Shown piece after piece: positions 15,615 to 22,005 of a DNA stretch of 22,005 nt (within the stretch, counting starts at the first letter, position 1; each line of letters starts with the position of its first letter). Source of the stretch: PCC-9228 sp964477525. GTDB taxonomy: Bacteria > Cyanobacteriota > Cyanobacteriia > Cyanobacteriales > PCC-9228. The DNA lies in the NCBI GenBank assembly GCA_964477525.1, contig CAYZHY010000064.1:1-22005 (forward strand), written 5' to 3'. Both the position numbers and the translations under genes were made by a program. Below the pieces are notes generated by a model. The model ran no database searches. It had not been told where the DNA came from and saw only the letters and a list, made by a program, of their open reading frames with translations.

Positions 15615-16943
15615 ATGGTTTCCAATCCCGCTATATCGCAGGCAGTGGAACAGCTAAACTATCGGGTCACGGTTGGCGACGTGGCTACGAAAGCCGGTTT
15701 AGATATTAATACCGCCCAACGGGGATTGTTGGCCCTAGCTTCCGATGCTAGCGGTCACCTACAAGTAGCCGAGACGGGAGATGTCGTCTACCTGTTTCCC
15801 AAGAATTTTCGCACAATCCTGCGCAACAAATACCTACGCCTACAATTGCAAGAATGGTGGCAAAAGGTATGGAAGGTTTTATTTTATTTAATCCGGATTT
15901 CGTTTGGCATTATTCTGATTCTCTCGATTATCTTAATCGCGATCGCCATTACCATCATTATATTCGCCCTCAATTCCAGCAGCGACGATGACAGTGGCGG
16001 CGATGGCGATGGCGGTGGTGGCGGCTTTTTCTTCATGCCGTACTTCTGGTTTGGTCCCGATATGTTTTGGGTATTTTCCCCAGACTACGAAGAAAAACGC
16101 TACGAACGACAGCAACGTCGATCTAGCGGCGACACCAGCGACATGAACTTTTTGGAAGCGGTCTTTTCCTTCCTGTTTGGCGATGGCAATCCCAATGCCA
16201 ATTTGGAAGAACGCCGCTGGCGAGATATTGCCACTGTTATTCGCAACAACCAAGGTGCGGTAGTCGCCGAGCAAATTGCCCCCTATTTGGACGATTTGGG
16301 GACCCAATGGCAGCGGGAAGACGAAGATTTCATGCTGCCGGTGTTAACCCGTTTTAACGGTACACCCCACGTCAGTCCCGACGGCGGGATTGTCTATCAT
16401 TTCCCCGACCTGCAAACCACAGCCGGTCAACAACGCCAGCAATCCGTACCGGCTTACCTACGGGAGTTTTCCTGGCCTTTTAGCCAGGCTAGTTCCGGTC
16501 AGTTAACTTTAGCCGGTGGTTTGGGTGTACTAAACTTTGTACTGGCGATTATTTTAGGGGTCTTGCTGCAAGATGGCACAGTTGCCGCACAGATTGGCGG
16601 TTTGGTAGCTTTCGTCCAATCCATTTATTGGCTGTTATTGGGATACGGCACTGCCTACTTGGCGATTCCGTTAATTCGCTATTTCTGGCTGCAGCGACGC
16701 AACCAAAAAATCGAAGAGCGCAACCAAAAGCGCCAAGAACGCGCTACAGCTCTCAATCGCGCCACGCCAGAGGTGCAGAACAAGCTGTCTTACGCACGCC
16801 AGTTTGCTGAAGAAACGGTCATCACCGAGCAAGATTTGGCGTACACCACCGAAGACGATTTAATCCAGCAAGAACTGGACCAAGCAGAAAAAATTGATGC
16901 CGAATGGCGGCGGCGTCTGGAAGAAAGAACGGACAACAACTAA
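15615..16943 (+). CDS. Conserved cyanobacterial membrane protein with N-terminal winged-helix-like region
   Basis: The 442-residue protein begins with a region like a small helical DNA-binding or partner-binding fold (YRVTVGDVATKAGLDINTAQRGLLALASDASGHLQVAETGDVVYLFP, about 16-64). One long hydrophobic segment follows (88-119). Next come an Asp/Gly-rich stretch (SSSDDDSGGDGDGGGGG) with an aromatic FFFMPYFWFGPDMFW patch, and a soluble domain. A second membrane block lies at about 296-356, and the tail is a charged coiled coil rich in Arg/Gln/Glu. I know this architecture as a widespread cyanobacterial hypothetical protein but cannot give a function. It is divergent from the pentapeptide gene across 69 bp. 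Confidence 0.8.
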   Translation: MVSNPAISQAVEQLNYRVTVGDVATKAGLDINTAQRGLLALASDASGHLQVAETGDVVYLFPKNFRTILRNKYLRLQLQEWWQKVWKVLFYLIRISFGIILILSIILIAIAITIIIFALNSSSDDDSGGDGDGGGGGFFFMPYFWFGPDMFWVFSPDYEEKRYERQQRRSSGDTSDMNFLEAVFSFLFGDGNPNANLEERRWRDIATVIRNNQGAVVAEQIAPYLDDLGTQWQREDEDFMLPVLTRFNGTPHVSPDGGIVYHFPDLQTTAGQQRQQSVPAYLREFSWPFSQASSGQLTLAGGLGVLNFVLAIILGVLLQDGTVAAQIGGLVAFVQSIYWLLLGYGTAYLAIPLIRYFWLQRRNQKIEERNQKRQERATALNRATPEVQNKLSYARQFAEETVITEQDLAYTTEDDLIQQELDQAEKIDAEWRRRLEERTDNN

Positions 16944-16953
16944 CATCAACTGT

Positions 16954-16970
16954 CCCCCTTGACAAGGGGG
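16954..16970. repeat. Perfect C/G palindrome of the dispersed CCCCCTTG type
   Basis: CCCCCTTG-A-CAAGGGGG is a perfect 8-bp palindrome with a single central base, followed by ACCACAGGGGG. This matches a dispersed short repeat common between cyanobacterial genes. It lies in the 73-bp space between convergent genes and could act as a terminator hairpin for both. A TATAAT-like hexamer (16982-16987) just after it is probably chance. Confidence 0.65.
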
Positions 16971-17016
16971 ACCACAGGGGGTATAATAGAATGCTTTTGA
17001 ATCGCGATCGCGCCAT

Positions 17017-18285
17017 CTACTCCCCTGGCAACAAATACAATCCCGCTTCCCAATCGTCGCCGGGTAGCAATTCCTGACTGCTTTTTACCCCTTGCTGCTC
17101 GCACAATTTGGCAAACGCTAGCAAGCTATCGAGTCTGGCAACCAGTTCGCTGAGGGTATCGAGATATTCCGCCACAGCCAGTTGCTGGTATTGCCAATGT
17201 TTGTCCAAACGCGGCTTGGTGCGACTCATTTGCATTTCTACTTCCGCATCTAGCTGTTTTTTCCAGGCTTTTTCGGGGGAAACATCGCGATCGCGCGGAG
17301 AAATTCTTGCAATTCGTTGCACCCGTTCTCTGGTAATATGGTCTTGGAAGTAGGGAGTAGCAAAGCGATAGGCAGTATTGAGTTGGTCGCGATCGCTTTT
17401 TAAAAGTTTTTCTCCCCAATGCTGCGCGTGTTCCTGAAGCTGGGGAACAGTCTCAGCGAGAACATCTCTAGCATCTTTCATATAGCCATGTCTCAACAAA
17501 AGTTGCGCTTCTGTAGCCGTCGCAGCAACCCAACCTTGCGTCGCCACATCCACCAGCATCAGCGTATTGGGTTCCAATTCGAAAGGCGTTTGTAGAGCTT
17601 GATTTCCCAAGAAAAGACGAACCCCAGTAGCCGTCTTAATTGCCTTTTTCGGAGAATCGTCAGGAAATCGTTTCAGACTTTCCAATTCCGCTTGCAGTCT
17701 AGCAATTTCTTGAATAAAAAAAGCCCTGTGTAGTTCGGTAATCGCTTGGCTGAGGCGTTTTTGTTGTTCCCTACTATCTTCCACCAGCAAATACAGATAA
17801 TTAAGCTGACCGGCCATTTTATCCAAACGGTCTTCAACACGCTGAAATCCCGCATCCATGGATTTTTGCAAGTTGGCAACCGATTTTTGCACTTGATTGA
17901 GTTTGGACCCCATATAGGCAAAACCGGCAACGCTGACCCCCAACCCCAAAATGCTAGCGCCAGCCGCAATTTGACTAACACCAAGAATCGAGGAAGCCGT
18001 TTGCTGCAAGCCAGTCAATTGTTGGTCAATTCCCACCAATTTGTTAAAAGTTGCAGCGTGACCAACACCATTAACTGCCAAATTCGCTGCACCAGTAATG
18101 GGAGCAAAAGGCAAACCTATCAATTGACTGGTAAATCCGGGAGCTTCTGCCAGGTGGCGAACAATTTGACCGCCTTGAACTGTACCAGCCGCATGGCGAA
18201 TCACGCTACCGTAGCGAACCAACTCTCCACTGGCTAATCCTTGTACAATTCCAGAATCGGCAATTAGATTGATTGGAATAAGCAT
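17017..18285 (-). CDS. Third gene of dynamin operon: glycine-rich hydrophobic plus coiled-coil protein, unknown function
   Basis: The 422-residue protein has no cleavable signal. Residues 1-95 are small-residue rich (LVRYGSVIRHAAGTVQGGQIVRHLAEAPG). Residues 98-125 form a glycine/alanine-rich hydrophobic segment (SQIAAGASILGLGVSVAGFAYMG). From 126 to about 205 it is a heptad-like coiled coil (LNQVQKSVANLQKSMDAGFQRVEDRLDKM). The remainder is mainly helical and charged. A helical hydrophobic hairpin next to a coiled coil recalls alpha-helical membrane-inserting proteins, but that is only a resemblance. GAGG precedes the ATG at good spacing. The start is 13 bp after the end of the 295-aa gene, so the three genes form one operon. 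Last gene, hence a candidate effector or membrane partner of the GTPase. Confidence 0.75.
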   Translation of the reverse strand: MLIPINLIADSGIVQGLASGELVRYGSVIRHAAGTVQGGQIVRHLAEAPGFTSQLIGLPFAPITGAANLAVNGVGHAATFNKLVGIDQQLTGLQQTASSILGVSQIAAGASILGLGVSVAGFAYMGSKLNQVQKSVANLQKSMDAGFQRVEDRLDKMAGQLNYLYLLVEDSREQQKRLSQAITELHRAFFIQEIARLQAELESLKRFPDDSPKKAIKTATGVRLFLGNQALQTPFELEPNTLMLVDVATQGWVAATATEAQLLLRHGYMKDARDVLAETVPQLQEHAQHWGEKLLKSDRDQLNTAYRFATPYFQDHITRERVQRIARISPRDRDVSPEKAWKKQLDAEVEMQMSRTKPRLDKHWQYQQLAVAEYLDTLSELVARLDSLLAFAKLCEQQGVKSSQELLPGDDWEAGLYLLPGE

Positions 18286-18298
18286 TGTTTTTTCCTCT

Positions 18299-19186
18299 TT
18301 AGCGATAGAGATGGGGATTATCGTAGGCTTCTTTAGGAAGGCGCTGGGAAACTTTGATGATTTTGTAGGAGTCGGGTTTATTCGCTAATCTTTTGAAAGC
18401 ATTGTATCGTGACATCGCATTAGCATTCCTTTCAAACTCTATTTCACGTTTAGCTAGCTCAATTTCAACGACATACACATCATATTCAGAAACTTCTGAG
18501 TTTGGAGAGCAATCAAAGCTTTTATTCAGTTCTTTTTTAGTAAATTCCTCCTGAGTTCCTTGCCACAAAGCCATAATAATAGAGGTAGAAGATAAAATAG
18601 GGACCATTTTGGAAGTTATTTTACCTTCACAATAAAGCTTTGGAATGATTTCTTTACTTCCTTCCGCATCTAAAACTAACAACAAAATTGTTTTTTCTTG
18701 GTAAGCTTGTGGCAGTTTTCCTGATGGGGAAGGTTTTATTTCCCTTTTTTTATTGGACTTTTCTTCTTTCTCTGATTTCAATATCCAAAGTACTATTCCA
18801 ATTGACATTAAAACAAAAGCTATTATCACTATTAATTTGATATCCATTTTTTCGATTCTATCTTTTGTATCTTTAACAATACTTTGAATTCCATCTTTTG
18901 CACCTTGTAAAATTGGATTTACTACAAAATCCCCAAAAGGAAAAGGGACTACAGGCATATGGGTATTTTTGCCATATTCTATTGTTGAACGAAGCAATTG
19001 GCTGTATATATTGCTAATATTGTCTACAACCCATTGATCTTTGAGCCAACTATCTAACTCTTTTTTTATCTGTTGATAGCTATCTCCATAGCCAATTTCA
19101 TGACACCACGAGCGAATGGCAACGTTGATATCTTGATTCTTTTCATCTTGAACTAGTCTATCAACAGCATTACTAAATTTACTCAT
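18299..19186 (-). CDS. Second gene of dynamin operon: single-pass membrane protein, unknown function
   Basis: The 295-residue protein has a helical, charged N-terminal region (1-110). One strong transmembrane helix follows (about 117-136, LIVIIAFVLMSIGIVLWIL), then a basic Lys/Glu linker. A C-terminal domain of about 140 residues (KTILLLVLDAEGSKEIIPKLYCEGKI, then SIIMALWQGT) could be alpha/beta. Its ATG overlaps the stop of the GTPase gene (ATGAGTAA, 8 nt), with AGGAG inside the GTPase end, so translational coupling is expected. The gene is visibly AT-rich compared with its neighbours and has no HIP1 site, which suggests separate or recent acquisition. I do not recognise the family. Confidence 0.75.
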   Translation of the reverse strand: MSKFSNAVDRLVQDEKNQDINVAIRSWCHEIGYGDSYQQIKKELDSWLKDQWVVDNISNIYSQLLRSTIEYGKNTHMPVVPFPFGDFVVNPILQGAKDGIQSIVKDTKDRIEKMDIKLIVIIAFVLMSIGIVLWILKSEKEEKSNKKREIKPSPSGKLPQAYQEKTILLLVLDAEGSKEIIPKLYCEGKITSKMVPILSSTSIIMALWQGTQEEFTKKELNKSFDCSPNSEVSEYDVYVVEIELAKREIEFERNANAMSRYNAFKRLANKPDSYKIIKVSQRLPKEAYDNPHLYR

Positions 19187-21689
19187 CTTCTATTTCTCCT
19201 ATAATGCGATTGTGCAATAGAGTCCGAAGTTCGACAAGCAAATCTTTCTCTGCTTCAAGTTGATGCCAACGTTTTTGTTCTTCTTCAAACTTCATTTCAA
19301 TTACTTTCATTTGTTCTTCTAGAAAACGATTTATTGAATCAAGAACTTGCTCAACAGCCTTCGTAAATTGTTCGCTTATTTCATCTAAGTATTGGATCAT
19401 CCATTCAGATAGTTCATCCCAAAGTTGCTCTTGCGAGTTGACAATTCCCTGCCGCCACTCATCAGAACTCGTTGTAAAATACGGAACCTTTAAAGCCTTG
19501 TATTCAAACGTGTCGTAAATAGGTTTGATATCATGTTTTTTTACCGGCCATGGAATAATAAACAAAAACCATTCTAGTTCGGTATATTCTATGGTTTCGC
19601 TTCCCGTTTGTTCCTCTTTAAGTTCGGTTTTTGATTGAATTTGTTTCTCCAAAGTAAAGAAATTCTCTGGAAGTTCGGGAGGATTGGATGAAAGAATGAG
19701 ATTCAAATCCGCTTGAATTGCCTTTGATAATCCCAACTCGGGAAATTCTTCATTGACGGCGGAAACGACTCGTTCGGCTTGCTTCCTAGCAAATTCTTGC
19801 AAAACATTTTCTAAATCTGCGGCTTGAGCTTGGATGCTAAATTCCGCTACTTGAGATAAGGCTTTTTCCATGCCAGTATACAGCCGTATCAATCCTTCTT
19901 CTATTTTCTCTAGCTGCTGTATTTTGTCCGAATCTTCCAGTTTCGCACTAATGGTAAAATAACCCGATTCTTCATTGCCTTCATTGTCTTCATCTGTACT
20001 TTCTATTTCAAAATGTGTTAAACCGTCTTTGATTCGGTCAAACCCTCTCCCTATTTCTTCTGCAATATAAGGATGAACGACTTCTCTTAATCGATCCTGT
20101 AAATCATAAGGTGATGCTTGAGCGTACCAAGCTTCCTCAACAGGGATAATTAATTTAAAATTAATTTCGTCCATAACAGTATCGACTATTCCCAGGAGCT
20201 TTTTAAACCCCGGAATTTCTTGGTTTTCAGCTTTGTCTATAGCTGCATTGCGGCGCTGAACGTTATCGCTTCTTAAATCTTGTCTGATATCTGCAATTAA
20301 TTCTTCAAACCTTTTTCGCAATCGTTCGAGATTCTTGTGTAAAGCTTGACGCTCTGCTTTTAATCGTTCTAATTGTGCTTCTACCTTTTCTTGGTTATCA
20401 ATTTTTCGGGTTTCTGCAATGGTTTCAAGTTTTGCCACCAACACATCAAAATTTTGAAATACAGGATTTAACGCGGGTAAAATAACCAGTTGGGGGAAAG
20501 ACTGCTGAACGCGGAATCGCAATGTATCCCAAAGTTTTTGCGCTCCACTCCATTCTAGAGCATAGTGAAGAACATGCCGCATCCTTTCATCGCTGATAGA
20601 TTCACTATCTTCTACATCGTCTTCTAAGTCTCGAAACCACCGACGCAAATTTTTATCTCCCCTAGTATTTTGCTTGATGAGTTTTCCACAGTCGCGAAAC
20701 ATGGCTTGTAAAAATGCCAACCGCGTTTCTGGATCAACTTTGGATTGAAGGTGACCGCCTTGCATTCCCCAAGCACATTGTGCGTAATAAATGAATAAAG
20801 AGCTTAATGGAATAACATCTGGCGTTTCTTGCAGGGATAGTACCGATTGAATTTCTTCTTTTAACCTTTGAATATCCTCTTCAATCGGTGGATTGTCTTC
20901 CGTTCTCAAATCGACGCGATTTAAAACAAAAACCATCGAATCGGTGCGACCATTTAAGGACTTGACCACATCCTTTAATTCTTGCAGCAAGCGTTGCCGG
21001 TGTTTTTCGTCAATTTGTCCGTAATCCAAAGCAACCAAACTGCAAGATTTTCCCACTTGGGGTTGAATCACACGCAGATTCGCCGCATCTTGCACCGATT
21101 TTAGTCCCGGCAAATCAATGATTTCTACATCTATACTGGAGGGAAGATTTAGCAAAGAACGATTGTCAGCCGGCAACAGGGGACCGTAAACGGTGATTTG
21201 CGGTGCCATACACCCCCGTTCTTGTTGCTGAAAATCAATATTGTGATAGGAGAGCATGACGTTTTTAACTCGGTCATAAGTCTCTCCATCATCGAGTTCC
21301 GACCATTCTCCCGTTTCCCACTGAGCGCCTTCTGTCTCATCAATTGCCAAACGCGAGGTATCGGCAGCTTTCATTTTCAGGACACCACCGCTCATTTGTT
21401 GGTTTAACATGGGAGCTATCCGACGACCCACCAGAGCATTCACGAGAGTAGATTTGCCAGAGGAGGTGGTTCCAAAAGTTGCGATCGCAAGTGCTGGGTT
21501 TTCCAATCTTTCCGTCGCCTCTTGGTAAGCTTTCTGAAATGCTGCCACTTGAGCTTGTAAATCTGGATCGTCAAAAACATCTGGATAAGCGTTCACCAGC
21601 TCGACGCTTGCCTGATTTAGTTCGTGCAGTAAGTCCTGGAAATGACTTAAAACGCCCTCAATTGTAGAAGAAGATGATATCTCTACCAT
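19179..21689 (-). CDS. Dynamin-like large GTPase
   Basis: The 836-residue protein has a full GTPase core. G1 is FGTTSSGKSTLVNALVG (P-loop G73-x4-GKS80, dynamin-like SSGKST). A switch-like IAPMLNQQMSGG follows. G3 is DLPGLKS (192-198) and G4 is LNRVD (256-260). The rest is mostly helical. A long coiled coil lies at about 430-490, there is an acidic loop near 555-575, and a short hydrophobic patch near 700 (EWFLFIIPWPVKKHD) could be a membrane-touching paddle. A final coiled coil ends the protein. The large helical stalk fits bacterial dynamin-like proteins, which bind and reshape membranes. First gene of a three-gene operon. The ribosome binding site is weak. The exact family is unknown; homologues in anti-phage and membrane-stress systems exist, so both roles are open. 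Confidence 0.85.
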   Translation of the reverse strand: MVEISSSSTIEGVLSHFQDLLHELNQASVELVNAYPDVFDDPDLQAQVAAFQKAYQEATERLENPALAIATFGTTSSGKSTLVNALVGRRIAPMLNQQMSGGVLKMKAADTSRLAIDETEGAQWETGEWSELDDGETYDRVKNVMLSYHNIDFQQQERGCMAPQITVYGPLLPADNRSLLNLPSSIDVEIIDLPGLKSVQDAANLRVIQPQVGKSCSLVALDYGQIDEKHRQRLLQELKDVVKSLNGRTDSMVFVLNRVDLRTEDNPPIEEDIQRLKEEIQSVLSLQETPDVIPLSSLFIYYAQCAWGMQGGHLQSKVDPETRLAFLQAMFRDCGKLIKQNTRGDKNLRRWFRDLEDDVEDSESISDERMRHVLHYALEWSGAQKLWDTLRFRVQQSFPQLVILPALNPVFQNFDVLVAKLETIAETRKIDNQEKVEAQLERLKAERQALHKNLERLRKRFEELIADIRQDLRSDNVQRRNAAIDKAENQEIPGFKKLLGIVDTVMDEINFKLIIPVEEAWYAQASPYDLQDRLREVVHPYIAEEIGRGFDRIKDGLTHFEIESTDEDNEGNEESGYFTISAKLEDSDKIQQLEKIEEGLIRLYTGMEKALSQVAEFSIQAQAADLENVLQEFARKQAERVVSAVNEEFPELGLSKAIQADLNLILSSNPPELPENFFTLEKQIQSKTELKEEQTGSETIEYTELEWFLFIIPWPVKKHDIKPIYDTFEYKALKVPYFTTSSDEWRQGIVNSQEQLWDELSEWMIQYLDEISEQFTKAVEQVLDSINRFLEEQMKVIEMKFEEEQKRWHQLEAEKDLLVELRTLLHNRIIGEIEDE

Positions 21690-22005
21690 GGCTATCTGTA
21701 ATTGTTTAACCTGACTTTTCTATTTTTCCCTACTTAACGGATATTTTCAACCAAATTGTCATAATTTTTTACTTACGGAGTGAGATACATGAAAAAATTA
21801 AACCATACATACGGTCAATGAAACCAATTGATACCATTCCTTAAAATTATGCAAGAAATAATCGGGGCATTTTTGTAGGGGTACTCGCGCGTTTTGCCCT
21901 TACCGGGAGAATTGGAAAAAATCAAGACGATTGTTGTTTTCTAGAAATGGTATTAGCAGCAAATTCTAGATTTTCCAGAAACTAGAGTGCTTGCTAGCGA
22001 TGCTT
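21690..22005. other. Intergenic region upstream of the dynamin operon
   Basis: The 316 bp up to the window edge hold no convincing gene. The part next to the GTPase start is very AT-rich and should contain the operon promoter; no unambiguous -10/-35 pair was found. A possible small inverted-repeat element lies at 21831-21953. Confidence 0.6.
21831..21953. mobile_element. Possible MITE-like element (123 bp, imperfect terminal inverted repeats)
   Basis: The left end ATACCATTCCTTAAAA and the complement of the right end ATACCATTTCTAGAAAA match at 13 of the first 16 positions, eight of them perfect at the tip. If the flanking TA is a target duplication, the ends are CCATT(T/C)CT, as in MITEs derived from IS630/Tc1-type elements. 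The interior has a weak palindrome (GTAGGGG at 21877-21883 with GCCCTTAC at 21896-21903) and no ORF. A single copy in the window cannot prove mobility. Confidence 0.35.

Noticed and set aside
16981..16990. TATAAT-like promoter after the palindrome at 16954
   Set aside because: It lies between convergent genes with no suitable -35 and no downstream gene in that direction.

Overview
The window is from a cyanobacterium, probably a filamentous or large-genome type. The HIP1 octamer GCGATCGC occurs about 25 times. The fbp-tal-zwf-opcA order is the cyanobacterial oxidative pentose phosphate cluster. The isoleucyl-tRNA synthetase carries the cyanobacterial CAAD membrane domain, and secreted pentapeptide-repeat and PPC-domain proteins are present. 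The sequence is a scaffold with two 100-N gaps.

Layout. At 1-64 (minus) is the 5' end of a REP-associated tyrosine transposase (RAYT), with a REP-like palindrome at 165-189. At 194-5523 (minus) is the fbp, tal, zwf, opcA cluster for sugar-phosphate metabolism, with a G-rich direct repeat between tal and zwf. At 5524-6830 are an intergenic region with a dyad, a real assembly gap, a small membrane protein and a convergent DUF4126 membrane protein. At 6897-9538 (minus) is a large membrane glycosyltransferase with a TPR tail. Its internal gap is an assembly artefact: the 55 bases on each side are identical, and merging them restores one 828-residue frame. At 9713-10990 are a secreted PPC-domain protein, tRNA-Phe(GAA) and a small unknown gene. 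At 11164-14583 (plus) is ileS. At 14592-16943 are a secreted pentapeptide-repeat protein and a divergently transcribed membrane protein of unknown function.

The most unusual block is 17017-21689 (minus). It is a tight three-gene operon: a dynamin-like GTPase (836 aa), a single-pass membrane protein (295 aa, start overlapping the GTPase stop by 8 nt) and a 422-aa protein with a glycine-rich hydrophobic segment followed by a coiled coil. The middle gene is much more AT-rich than its surroundings, and the 4 kb from about 17400 to 21479 has no HIP1 site. I do not recognise this three-gene combination. It could be a membrane-remodelling or conflict (defence) cassette, but that is inference. The intergenic DNA upstream of it holds a possible 123-bp MITE-like element.
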